A stretch of 64,000 bases of DNA from Pirellulaceae bacterium (GTDB lineage: Bacteria; Planctomycetota; Planctomycetia; Pirellulales; Pirellulaceae): assembly GCA_020852965.1 (NCBI GenBank), contig JADYZV010000194.1, positions 1-64,000 on the forward strand, read 5' to 3'. Positions 10,001-18,374 of the stretch are shown in pieces; positions within the stretch are counted from its first letter, which is position 1, and the number at the start of each line of letters is the position of its first letter. A program made the translations under genes and the position numbers. Under the pieces are notes generated by a model. That model saw nothing but the letters and a program-made list of their open reading frames with translations, made no database searches and had not been told where the DNA came from.

Positions 10001-10839
10001 ATGACCCCCTGGCTGTGCGCGTATTGAATCGCTTGACAAACATCGACGAAGGACTGTAAGAGCTTCTGCCGCATTAATTCGAACGCAGAAGACAATGGAT
10101 CCAGAGAGTGCAGTACGTCAATCGCCTCGGCCAACGTCCGCCCCTGAATCAATCGCATCGTGTAATAGGCAAAGTCGTCCCCCTGAGAGCTGATATCATA
10201 GACTGGCACGATACCAGGATGTTCCAGCTTGGCTGTGACACGGGCTTCGCTCATGAAGCGTCGTCGCGATTCGGCATCGGTCGCTAAGCGGTGACCAAGT
10301 TGCTTCACAGCGATACGTCGGCCTAGTTTTGTGTCGGTCGCTCGCCACACCGCTCCGAAACCACCGCGACCATGTTCCTGTGTAATCTCGTAGCGACCGA
10401 TAGTCGTACCAGGTCTGACGACTTGACTTTGGCGGAGATCCGCAAGTAGGTTCTGCAGAATCGGCCGCAAGGGGGTGGCACCGACGCTCTCGCCGAACCG
10501 ATCGACATAGACTTGCACCGAAGGCTTGTCGCCAAACTGATTTGCCAATTCAAATTCGCTTTGAATGAGACCCAGCTTGACTTCCTCCAACTGAGGGAAT
10601 TTTTCCCAGTAGGTTTCAACCGCCAAGGGAGCATTCACGGGTGACGGATGAATTCGATAGTTTTTCCAGCGAAATTCCAAATCAATGTGGACGAGCTCTT
10701 CGAGCGTTCCCAGAAAACGTGGATCGCTCGGCGGCGGCAAGTAGGCCGTCAGATTATTCGGTTCACCCTTGAGCCAATCCTGCTCGAACAGGCTGACCAA
10801 TCCGCCGTCAATGTCGTTGAGGTTACCGTCGTTCATCAT
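7066..10839 (-). CDS. Serine/threonine protein kinase with TPRs and a C-terminal carbohydrate-binding-like domain
   Basis: Large kinase (1257 residues), probably regulated with the ECF sigma gene upstream on the same strand. Residues 1-150 form the N-terminal region typical of planctomycete kinases. Kinase motifs: GRGGFG near 155, AVKQLG near 177, HRDLKPQN near 282, then DWGLAS near 301 where most kinases have DFG, and PPEQA. The Asp is kept, so activity is plausible; DWG is frequent in planctomycete kinases. One membrane helix (TVAMTLFFVSIALIASLMV) lies near 475, followed by TPR-like helices to about 1060. The last 165 residues (from LLNRGFELG) look like a jelly-roll carbohydrate-binding module, ending GSGHVWFDDFEISL. 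Thus an inside kinase is joined to an outside binding domain. Confidence 0.92.
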   Translation of the reverse strand: MMNDGNLNDIDGGLVSLFEQDWLKGEPNNLTAYLPPPSDPRFLGTLEELVHIDLEFRWKNYRIHPSPVNAPLAVETYWEKFPQLEEVKLGLIQSEFELANQFGDKPSVQVYVDRFGESVGATPLRPILQNLLADLRQSQVVRPGTTIGRYEITQEHGRGGFGAVWRATDTKLGRRIAVKQLGHRLATDAESRRRFMSEARVTAKLEHPGIVPVYDISSQGDDFAYYTMRLIQGRTLAEAIDVLHSLDPLSSAFELMRQKLLQSFVDVCQAIQYAHSQGVIHRDLKPQNMIVGDYGETIVLDWGLASVIDAPYKPTESILLQDDPEVLTAAESLKTLSGAIMGTPAYMPPEQARGELAAITRRSDVYSLGATLYHLITGKVPFTDGPLDELIERVKLGQIPRASTINARVEKSLSAIAAQAMQVEPRDRYGDCGELLEDVQKFLADQPISAYRDSLPARASRWIRRNPTTAATVAMTLFFVSIALIASLMVHNAWRLREDKRVTDIQIAVERADATAISQIQSGRFESAAQTLRQAIELMEGEPRLTTFSETLAARRERTQKIVDFYNFSMQAQEETFFDRLSRSATYCQSAVDRLGVLDHSDWWSHLPDQDLTALQVDQLQTEVYRILGLLSSMRLAQTAEAAFSFDLLTDPQKVESENPRTQLIRAAGFAASQGNRFRRARGLRLIEEVAQANRGERIGVDLTNLKPLNSIDSAMMGSILDNNVPREGITRQAISALLGFRDPNEVARQWLDDGLKYNPDWYWLPVFRGVNQLKTGDAEESIKLLSHAIGIRPDYWVGYQYRAWASVTIANGQDVTAEQRATLLNSASHDVERALDLEKNKPQPYWIQAIVLSSTGAPESQVNQAFLRAIALSPKLHEIRDGHFSAVSGLFHQAAKKLSQRQAAAGRKSSDLFELQAVMLLWQGQHEEAMEVCQQGMQVHAENPDLQRLQRLIQLDQQPGSAELQPIEVNEQERFAWQVSMANAQYFFARNDSVQEAQQLTAAIQFAPSDWQRSIAQIELARNLVQNGQTSRAVALVHEATASDRAVDISRLLTVARNSGANELESLCQKLRSELEPKTQFSQPESDSIHPPLLNRGFELGLSYHWNPNDKRGYSTTWKNMGLSKTVAESSSISPRSGQRCLAIALDSPIAADSFGSMTQTVPVTQGANYTLSFWARAENLSAGSVQVGVIDAGDPPTKGASESTDWLVLDGNSFEWKKHELLITAQQATLPISIVGQGSGHVWFDDFEISLSEAR

Positions 10840-11018
10840 TTCCGCAGTCGAGGGGGGAAGATTTATCTCACGCCATTCCGGCCGCTAGGGCGACGACCAA
10901 GTCGTTGACAACTCAAGATTCCCATCGGCGCCGGCGAGCGGACACTCAATTTGCCGAATTTCTTATCGTTGAGAGTTTCTAACGCGCCCTCCTGCTCCCT
11001 TTACCCTCAGAATTGAAT

Positions 11019-11085
11019 GTAGTGGACGAGGTTACGAGTCCCAAACGTATTACGAATCAATCGGACTCGTAACCTCGTCCACTAC
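11019..11085. repeat. Perfect inverted repeat with 23-bp arms
   Basis: The arm starting GTAGTGGACGAGGTTACGAG at 11019-11041 returns exactly inverted at 11063-11085, with a 21-base loop. It lies between the sigma gene and the kinase it precedes. Single, more diverged arms occur at 20544-20565, 42929-42951, 51406-51427 and 51478-51498, so this is a dispersed family. Confidence 0.85.
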
Positions 11086-11110
11086 CCTTAATTTAAATGT
11101 GGTCAAAGCA

Positions 11111-11743
11111 TTAGTTTTCATCTTCCGCAAACAATGTCTCCCACCTTGCGCGGATGTGGTTGGTCAGTCGACGTACCGTTCGCTCCGAACAGCTCATTTG
11201 TTCCGCGATCTCATCGTTGGTATGGTTCTGCAGTTTGAGATCAAGTACCTGACACTCCTGCGGATTAAGGTTTTCCAATAGAGCGTTCAACTGATCAGAG
11301 AACATGGCAGCTGTCAGTGGAGAATCCTTATCGCCTTGCAACTCAAAGAGACGTTCCCCGGTTGCAGGCGAAACCGTATCGATATACTGCTCGGACGCAA
11401 TTCCGCGTTTCTGACGCGAGTGATCTCTAGCCGCCCGACGGGCTTTGGTGAGAGTCAAGGCGCACATCAAACGCCAAAGCGAATCCGCATCGGGCAGATC
11501 GAATTGGCCGCTCGATACACGACGAAAGAAAGTGCGGCAGGCGGATTGAACCACGTCGTCCGGGCCCACTCGTCTCTGCAATCGTTCCGACAACTGATTG
11601 CGCGCTACGCCTTCCAACGCCGGTCCGAATTGCTCCCAGAAAACACTGCATACTCGCTGATCGCCCTCGCGCAGCCCAGCGATCAACTGGTCCCACGCGT
11701 CGTTTTCCAAACCATCCATCGGTCCCTGCCTCTGCTGGATCAT
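11111..11743 (-). CDS. ECF-type RNA polymerase sigma factor
   Basis: Sigma-70 family protein of the extracytoplasmic-function group, 210 residues. Region 2 is visible as FGPALEGVARNQL, RVGPDDVVQSACRTFFRR; region 4 as LNPQECQVLDLKLQNHTNDE with the recognition helix IAEQMSCSERTVRRL near the C-terminus. It lies upstream of and on the same strand as the kinase 7066-10839, the usual planctomycete sigma-kinase pairing, although 270 bases and an inverted repeat separate them. That kinase is the obvious candidate partner for control, perhaps by phosphorylation; this is inferred from context. Confidence 0.93.
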   Translation of the reverse strand: MIQQRQGPMDGLENDAWDQLIAGLREGDQRVCSVFWEQFGPALEGVARNQLSERLQRRVGPDDVVQSACRTFFRRVSSGQFDLPDADSLWRLMCALTLTKARRAARDHSRQKRGIASEQYIDTVSPATGERLFELQGDKDSPLTAAMFSDQLNALLENLNPQECQVLDLKLQNHTNDEIAEQMSCSERTVRRLTNHIRARWETLFAEDEN

Positions 11744-12085
11744 TCTGATGGAGCCTTCTACGAGGACTCACCTGCCTGTTCTCGTAGCGGGGCTCGCCCG
11801 ACTTTTGTCGTTGCCACCGCTGGTTGCTTCCAGGGGACACACCATTCGAGTGGATTCCATTATACAATATAGGGACCGCCTAGAATGGCACGACGTTAAG
11901 GAACTATGAGCGGTTTTGGCGCTAGCCACCGGCGCATTGCTTGGACGTTTTGATTGGAAATACCGGTGGCTAGCTCCATTCCGCTCAGTCAAGTCAGCGG
12001 CGAAAAAGTTGCGCTGCGTGATTGCCCAGTCACGCGTAGCATCACACAACCAGCCACTCAGCGCAGCTCTTAATCTGTTTACCCA
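11744..12085. promoter_or_regulatory. Divergent promoter region of the sigma gene and the cyclase gene
   Basis: 342 bases between divergent starts. A minus-strand TATAAT at 11859-11864 could be a -10 box for the sigma gene about 115 bases downstream, but I see no good -35. No gene is recognised. The ribosome site of the cyclase at 12086 is weak. Confidence 0.3.
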
Positions 12086-13522
12086 ATGGCAAAAAAGCAT
12101 CTTCAATCGATCGAATCCGACTCTTTCATCGCGCACTCGAACCTATTGTCACTGATGGATTTGATTCCTGTCGATTCGAAAAATTCCATCGAGCGCTGGC
12201 TTGAGGCGTTATTGGCGATCTCACAGACGCAGCCTGGACAAGACAACTTTGCCCAGAACGCTGCCCTGGCGGTGGTCGAGTTGATCGGTTTAGATGGCGG
12301 CCTTGTCATGTTATATAAATCGAGTGTCTGGTCTGTGGCCGGAATCGCCTCAAAATCGGGAGTGTCGATCGAGTCCTACTGCCCTACGATTCTTGAGCGA
12401 GTAGCCGAAAGCCGAGCGACTCACTTCGAATCGCAGGTAATGCTCGAAAGTTCGGATGATCCCACCCAAGTGCAAGCCCTGGTCTCGTCCCCCATTCTCG
12501 ACTCGGGCGGCAATGTGGTCGGTGCGCTCTGCGGGGCCAGGCGATTGACTGCCGATCGAACCGAAGGCATCCATCGCTTGGAAGCGCGTGTGGTTCAGTT
12601 TTTGGCAGCTGTCATTGGCGCGGGTCTCATTGCCGAGAACCAACAAGCCGACGCATCCCGTTTCCAAATGCAGCTCGAACAGTTCGCATCTCCTAGCTTG
12701 GTAAGGGCAATGAAGGATGACTCAAGCATACTCGACGCTCGGGAAAGAGAAATCACCGTATTGTTTTCCGACATTCGAGGATTCACTGGCTTAACCGAGC
12801 GGGTCGGTGCGGAGAAAACATTTGTCATGATTCGTAATCTAATGAATCAATTGACGCGCTGTATCTTGGACGAAAACGGTTTTATCATGGGCTACGCCGG
12901 AGATGGTATTGCAGCCATGTGGAATGCGCCTGCAAGTCAGTTGGACCACGCGGAATTGGCCTGCTGGGCCGCTATCAATATGCAACGCGAAATGGCAAAG
13001 ATAAGTCAATTCTGGAATTTCATTACCGGGGAAGTTCTGGAAGCGAGAATCGGCATCTCTACTGGCATCGCGCATGTTGGCAATGCCGGCAGTCGCTGGC
13101 GGATGAACTATTCGGCGCTCGGACCATGTGTCAATCTTGCCAGTCGTTTGGAAGGGGCCAACAAGTTTTTTGGCACGTCAATTTTGATTAGCCAGTCGAC
13201 CAAAGATCGCTTGTTTAGCAGCCTTGAGCTACGACGTATCGGTCCAGTGTTGGTCAAAGGTGTGGATCAAATCGAACAAGTCTACGAGTTGCGACTTGAC
13301 TCTAAGTCAAGCTCAAACTCAGCCCGATGTTTTGCCGACTATGAACAGGCACTTCAGTGGTTCGAACAGCGCAAGTACGATCGGGCCAGCCAAGTCATCG
13401 AAGAGTCTCAAATCCGTTGCGGGGATGGCGACATAGCCATGCGCGTCCTAAAGAATCAAATTGATTCGTTAGATGCCTCGGCGTATCAAGGCGCCCCTGC
13501 GATTCGACTGCTCACTAAATAA
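12086..13522 (+). CDS. Class III adenylate/guanylate cyclase with GAF domain
   Basis: Makes a cyclic nucleotide (cAMP or cGMP) from a nucleoside triphosphate. A GAF-like sensor occupies about residues 35-185 and the catalytic domain about 215-400. Seen: metal-binding Asp in FSDIRGFTGL near 228, second Asp in GYAGDGIAAMWNAP near 272, and the Asn/Arg pair of VNLASRLE near 348, so the main catalytic residues are present. There is no membrane segment, so it is predicted to be soluble. The C-terminal 60 residues (EQALQWFEQRKYDRA) look like a short helical TPR-like unit. ATG at 12086 is the first in frame; another ATG at 12155 is possible. It is divergent to the sigma factor gene. Confidence 0.93.
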   Translation: MAKKHLQSIESDSFIAHSNLLSLMDLIPVDSKNSIERWLEALLAISQTQPGQDNFAQNAALAVVELIGLDGGLVMLYKSSVWSVAGIASKSGVSIESYCPTILERVAESRATHFESQVMLESSDDPTQVQALVSSPILDSGGNVVGALCGARRLTADRTEGIHRLEARVVQFLAAVIGAGLIAENQQADASRFQMQLEQFASPSLVRAMKDDSSILDAREREITVLFSDIRGFTGLTERVGAEKTFVMIRNLMNQLTRCILDENGFIMGYAGDGIAAMWNAPASQLDHAELACWAAINMQREMAKISQFWNFITGEVLEARIGISTGIAHVGNAGSRWRMNYSALGPCVNLASRLEGANKFFGTSILISQSTKDRLFSSLELRRIGPVLVKGVDQIEQVYELRLDSKSSSNSARCFADYEQALQWFEQRKYDRASQVIEESQIRCGDGDIAMRVLKNQIDSLDASAYQGAPAIRLLTK

Positions 13523-13620
13523 CTCCACGGTTTTGTGAGCTCTTGAGTCGCGGCTGACACTAGGATTGTGCGAAGCTCGACGCACGCGGGGCCTGGTTCA
13601 GATCATCCATTGTGCGGATC

Positions 13621-13695
13621 GTTGTACCACACGTCTCGATTTTGGATTGGCCCCATGCCAGCTTGTCTGGCGTGGGCCAAGTTTTATGAATAGAG
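13621..13695 (+). repeat. 75-bp dispersed repeat, copy 1
   Basis: Starts GTTGTACCACA and contains CCCCATGCCAGCTTGTCTGG, ending TTTTATGAATAGAG. A second copy lies inverted at 49806-49880, and the beginning (GTTGTACCACAT) recurs at 18017-18028. The centre can fold as GCCAG/CTGGC. Confidence 0.75.
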
Positions 13696-13713
13696 CACGA
13701 CGAAACACCCCAG

Positions 13714-13774
13714 CCCTACCACTTTTCCACCCGCTCGCCACCTGAGGTGGCGAGCGGGTGGAAAAGTGGTAGGG
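13714..13774. terminator. 61-bp perfect palindrome between convergent genes
   Basis: Thirty bases (starting CCCTACCACTTTTCCACCCG) are followed after one centre base by their exact reverse complement. The stem is uninterrupted, much longer than a normal terminator, and lies between the ends of the cyclase (+) and the PQQ protein (-). A bidirectional terminator is the simplest role; a mobile palindromic element is the alternative. Confidence 0.75.
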
Positions 13775-13909
13775 GCATTGGTGAAGAACTCGATCTTGTT
13801 TTAAAACTCGTTCACCTGTAAGACAATCTCACAGGGGTCCAAAAAAAGGATGTGCGGTCAGGCCATCGCGCGCAAGGGAGTACATGAATAATCCTGGTTC
13901 AACAGCTTT

Positions 13910-16900
13910 TTAGAGATCCGGCGATTCAATGCGCTGGACTGCCAGTGCACTCAACCGCGTTTCACCACGTTTGGCAATCAACTCAACTCGCAGTTGGTCG
14001 GTGACCTGAACCGAAGGAATTGTGAGCACGAGCGGTGCAATACCATGCGTGTCCGATGGCGTTAATGTGACATCGGTCAAAGCTGTTTTTCCTTGTATCT
14101 GGACGTCGAACACGGTTGCGTCATGTTCCTTCCGCCAATCCGGTGTGAAATGCAAGGTTATCTGGTAGTGGGACGGAGGATCCTGCGGTCCGAGAAGTGG
14201 CAGCTCAAACTTATCTAGACCCTCTGCCCAGGTCGTGTAGCGCCATGGAGTTTGCTCGTCGAGCACCTTGACGGATGTGTCATTAATGCCGGTATAGCCA
14301 CCGTTTGGGCGAAAGGACGCTTTGAGATCCAAGGCGAGGTCCAATGACGTCTCTTGATAGGCCTTGCGGCGTGGATACGAAAGCCAAAGCTGGCCCGCCG
14401 CGTCTTTTCGATCGCCGGGGGCTCCAAAGTTGATGAACATTGATTCAACTGGAAACTTCACTCCTACGGCGCTATGTATCGACCATTCACGGCGAGGAGG
14501 ACGAGGCTCCATCACGATGGTTGAGGAAATGGAAAATTGACACACGCAGCCGGCGCTGGCTTCAGGGATCATGACCAACCCGTTTGCTGGGATGGCATTG
14601 ATCCAGCAACCAAGTCGGTGACCGGCAAAATGTTGCACGCCAACATCAGCCTCGAGATCGTAGAAGGCCGTATCGCCTGAACGAAACAGAAGCATACCCG
14701 AGTCACATCCTGTTAAGATGCCGCAATGGTGGCCAGTGCGCATCAGACTCCATGGCACTTGCTGGCCCGTCAACGGGTGTTGCCTCATCGTCTGTTCGCC
14801 CGTGTAAAGATTATACGACCAGGGTTCGGCGAGAATGCGATCACCGATGGTTATTGGCCGCCCCTTGTAATTGGCGTCGCGTGCCCACAGCTTGTGACCA
14901 TCGGTGGCAGAGAGGGCTACCATTCTGCGTTGCTTAAACTCGCCCGCGACGAACTGCTTCCAATAGTGGCCATTGGCATTAGCGCCACATAACAGCAAGA
15001 TGTTGCTTTGATAAAGCAGCGTCAATTTACCACCCCCGATACCGATGTCACTGCAATCTGTTACGTCAACAGCTTCACTCCATTGGGGTTGCCCCGAGCG
15101 AATATCGAGAGCAACGGTTTGGCGCACGTCTTTAGCTAACGCACGTTTCTCCGCCTGCTGTTGCTCTTCGCCCGTCAATGATCTAAGGCGTGTTTTATCC
15201 TGAAGCAGAATCGCCTGACGTTGCTCGCTGGTTATCGAACTATCTATGAAATAGATATTGTCGGGACCGATAGCAATAGTGTGGTGCGAGATGCTTTGGC
15301 CCAGATAAGTCCATGCGTGCTGACCTGTCGTCAAATCAATCGCGAACAGACCATCGGTGGAATCGACTGTCGCCTTACCGCGCCGCCGCTGTTTGGCTTC
15401 GATTTCCTTTCGCACCGTCGCCGCACCAAATAGATGATTATCCTGAGTAGCGATGTAGCCCCACTCGTATTGGCCATTGTCGTATTCCGCGGGTAGGCGA
15501 TGGATGCGGACGAGTTGACCGGTGGCTGCATCGAGCTCAAAGCACTGATCTTTCACAAAGTGAAATAGTCGGTCGTCGTTGGCGGCGAGGTTGGAAGGAT
15601 TGTTGTTCTGAAAAACACCGGTCCGCAAAGCTTCGGGATTCTCATACTTCCAAAGAAACAATCCGTTGTATGCGTCATAGGCCAGTATGGTCGTTTCGCC
15701 TTGAACAAACAAACGACCGTTAGTCGAAAGTGGGCCAACTGCCCCATCATGGCGATTGACCATTTCCCCAGGTCCTGGATCGCCGTACCACAGTACGCCC
15801 AAACCGGACTTGACGCGAGTTTCCGAGGTAACTCCCGTATTGGCTGGATTGCCGTATTGATGGGACCAATTGCCAGCGCCCGGCAAGGGACCTCGCTCGA
15901 GGATGCCCCAATCGCCGTGAGTCGACACGGTCGTCGGACCTTCCAACTGGACCTGCGACAACAATTCGTCTGGAGCACTTCCTTCTCCATTACTAGCGTC
16001 GATCGCTGACTCTCGCCCCAGAATGATCTTACCGCCGAGAGGTTTTAAATGCCGTGACCACGTTTGAGGCGGAACGGGGAGCTGGCCGTTGATCAAGTAA
16101 CTATCGGACACAATTAGATTGGCGAAATAGTTCGAGTACGGAAGATGATCTGCGGCCGCCTGATGAATCACGATACGGTTACCGTAGAGTCCCGTTCGTT
16201 GTAGGGCAGATCGAGCTGCCTTTACTTTGTCCGCATCCGGCTCGATGGCATAGATTTGCAGTTCACTACGCCGGGCCAATTCATAGGCGAGTCGACCGTA
16301 TTCATTGCCCACAAGTAAGCAGAATCCCTTGCGCTCTCCCAGCTGTTCTAGGATTTCATCAGCTGCACGAGAGTAGCGTTCGGTAAGCTTGTCTGGCGGG
16401 AAGGGGCTATCGGCCAGCAGCTTGGGCTGCGGCTCAGCCTGAACTGGAGCCACCTCCTGCGAGGCAAAACAATAGATGCCGCCAGCGCTGGTACTGACCA
16501 ATAGATGTTGATTCGCTGCAACCAGTCCCGTCGCATCACCTTTGACAGACGCTTCCCAAGTTGGATCACCCGAGGCGGAATGAAAAGCGGCCACGCGATT
16601 CGTTCCGCCTAGGAAAACACGGTCGCCAGTTGCGATCAACGCCGAATCGCCGGTGGCGTCGTGTTGCCAAGTGATTCCAGTCGAGGCGATTTGTTGCAGC
16701 TCCTCCCGAGCATCCCTGATTTTCTGTCGGAGCTCTGCGGTTTGCGCACCAGCGGTGGACAACTTTCGGGACGAATCGTAGATCAGCATCTCTAGTTCAT
16801 GCCGCCGTCGGGAGTTCGTCGCGTAGGCCAGACGATCTAGCTTGACAACATATTGTCCCGTGGTCGCGTAGGCATCATCGCCTTGAACCACAATCAGCCT

Positions 16901-17905
16901 GCCGTCGAACCAGCCAAATCCGACATCGCCGGACGATTGTTGCATGGCCAGCCAGTGCTGAGGGCCGCTGGTGTAAACTTGTCCATCGGACAGTAGGGCA
17001 TCAACTCCACCGACAACTCCTCCGGCAGTGGTCCGCCACGAATGCGTGCGTTTAAACAATAGCTCACCAGTCCGTCGATCCATGGCGGCTGGCAGGGAGC
17101 GCCCGGACGGAATAAACAGCTGATCTTCGCTAGCCAGCAGGTAACCCTGCGGCGACAAATCATTGCGCCCCGCATCAAGTACGCTCAAGTTATCTTGACG
17201 CCAGATAACCTTGCCGTCGTCCGCATCGACGGCGTAAAGATAGACGTCTTCATGCGGAAAGATCCCTGCCCCAAAATAGGCCACGCCTTGAAAGACCGTG
17301 ACCCCGGTTCGTACGGGCCAGCGCGAGATCATTTCGCCTCGCGCCAGCAACCACTCGTCAGCCGGTCCCGCCTTTAACTTCCAATTCAACGTTCCGTTGC
17401 TGGCGGAAAGACAATATGCGAAACCATCGTCGGAACCGAAATAAACGCGTCCCTGATCGACGGTGGGTGCTAGGCGAATGGGACCATCCGCTGCAAAGGT
17501 CCAAAGTTGTGCACCGGTCTTCAAGTCCAAGCAATGCAGATGATGATCTACCGAGGAACCGAAAAAAACTCGGTTATCGACTACCACCGGATGGATCGCA
17601 TCGTCGTACTTCGTCAAATCACCGATTAGATGATTCTCCATAACTCGCCCTGCCCCGCTCGACCAAGCCATGCGCGGAGCTGCGGCAGCTCGATAGACCC
17701 AACGCGGCTGTTCCTCGGGATGGACGACTTCGCTGGTTGAACCCAGTCGCGCCGGACCATTTCGAAAAGTGGGCCAATCGGAAGCCTGGCTTAGGCAGGC
17801 GGTCAGCAGACAGCAACCGAAGTGGACGACCGTTACGGCTGCCCTTAAGACATGTGTGACAGGCAATACGCATAGCGCGGACCGCGCCTTGGTAAGTGGT
17901 GACAT
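13910..17905 (-). CDS. Exported PQQ-like beta-propeller protein with internal methyltransferase domain and malectin-like C-terminus
   Basis: Protein of 1331 residues. An N-terminal hydrophobic segment (VTVVHFGCCLLTACLSQASD) suggests export. Residues about 40-500 and 660-1150 contain PQQ-type blades (DLKTGAQLWTFAADGPIRLA, ASNGTLNWKL, DADDGKVIWRQ, DLTTGQHAWTYLG, SATDGHKLWARDA). Between them, about 510-640, is a class I SAM-dependent methyltransferase-like fold: CLLVGNEYGRLAYELARR, IYAIEPDADKVKAAR, IHQAAADHLPYSN, LIVSDSYLING. The glycine motif is degenerate (VGNEYG instead of GxGxG). The last 160 residues (from LWLSYPRRKAYQE) resemble a malectin/NPCBM-like sugar-binding domain. Neither substrate nor cofactor can be told. 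It stands alone between a palindrome and a repeat-rich gap. Confidence 0.85.
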   Translation of the reverse strand: MSPLTKARSALCVLPVTHVLRAAVTVVHFGCCLLTACLSQASDWPTFRNGPARLGSTSEVVHPEEQPRWVYRAAAAPRMAWSSGAGRVMENHLIGDLTKYDDAIHPVVVDNRVFFGSSVDHHLHCLDLKTGAQLWTFAADGPIRLAPTVDQGRVYFGSDDGFAYCLSASNGTLNWKLKAGPADEWLLARGEMISRWPVRTGVTVFQGVAYFGAGIFPHEDVYLYAVDADDGKVIWRQDNLSVLDAGRNDLSPQGYLLASEDQLFIPSGRSLPAAMDRRTGELLFKRTHSWRTTAGGVVGGVDALLSDGQVYTSGPQHWLAMQQSSGDVGFGWFDGRLIVVQGDDAYATTGQYVVKLDRLAYATNSRRRHELEMLIYDSSRKLSTAGAQTAELRQKIRDAREELQQIASTGITWQHDATGDSALIATGDRVFLGGTNRVAAFHSASGDPTWEASVKGDATGLVAANQHLLVSTSAGGIYCFASQEVAPVQAEPQPKLLADSPFPPDKLTERYSRAADEILEQLGERKGFCLLVGNEYGRLAYELARRSELQIYAIEPDADKVKAARSALQRTGLYGNRIVIHQAAADHLPYSNYFANLIVSDSYLINGQLPVPPQTWSRHLKPLGGKIILGRESAIDASNGEGSAPDELLSQVQLEGPTTVSTHGDWGILERGPLPGAGNWSHQYGNPANTGVTSETRVKSGLGVLWYGDPGPGEMVNRHDGAVGPLSTNGRLFVQGETTILAYDAYNGLFLWKYENPEALRTGVFQNNNPSNLAANDDRLFHFVKDQCFELDAATGQLVRIHRLPAEYDNGQYEWGYIATQDNHLFGAATVRKEIEAKQRRRGKATVDSTDGLFAIDLTTGQHAWTYLGQSISHHTIAIGPDNIYFIDSSITSEQRQAILLQDKTRLRSLTGEEQQQAEKRALAKDVRQTVALDIRSGQPQWSEAVDVTDCSDIGIGGGKLTLLYQSNILLLCGANANGHYWKQFVAGEFKQRRMVALSATDGHKLWARDANYKGRPITIGDRILAEPWSYNLYTGEQTMRQHPLTGQQVPWSLMRTGHHCGILTGCDSGMLLFRSGDTAFYDLEADVGVQHFAGHRLGCWINAIPANGLVMIPEASAGCVCQFSISSTIVMEPRPPRREWSIHSAVGVKFPVESMFINFGAPGDRKDAAGQLWLSYPRRKAYQETSLDLALDLKASFRPNGGYTGINDTSVKVLDEQTPWRYTTWAEGLDKFELPLLGPQDPPSHYQITLHFTPDWRKEHDATVFDVQIQGKTALTDVTLTPSDTHGIAPLVLTIPSVQVTDQLRVELIAKRGETRLSALAVQRIESPDL

Positions 17906-18374
17906 CGTATTTCCAGCAGGGGGTTATAGGGGCGAGGGGAAGGCGGAACGAATATTGTATCGTATTACCGCCCCTGAAATACCGGATAATTCACATGGCC
18001 CTCTCGCCAGCGGCTCGTTGTACCACATATCGTTTTTTACCCCCCTGTGAGCTTGTCTCCAGTGGCGTGGACTTAAGGGAATTCATGGACGCGAAACTTT
18101 CAACCGTTTCGGCCATCGTAACATTAAGACCCCGGCGAGCTTGCCTCGCCCGGTGAATCCGTTTTGCAATTAGCTCGCTCTCGCAGGCTCAGAACATTCC
18201 CGCCCGATAAATCATCCACCGTATTCAGGATCTATCTGACTAACGTCCAGCGAATTGAAGCGAAGCAGTTCATCATCTCTTTTACTAAAACGGCCATTTT
18301 TGATGGAATGTGGCGATGAATTCTGAGACAATAAACGCTTGGCCTCCACTTAGCCTCTTGAAGGAACCCACCTG
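17906..18374. other. Repeat-rich intergenic region
   Basis: 470 bases between the divergent PQQ-type gene and the esterase. It holds GTTGTACCACAT at 18017-18028 (75-bp repeat family) and two copies of the CCCTGTGAGCTTGCCTC family at 18041-18060 and 18129-18170, the latter running into GGTGAATCCGTTTTG. No gene is recognised. Promoters for both neighbours must lie here but no strong boxes were found. Confidence 0.5.
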
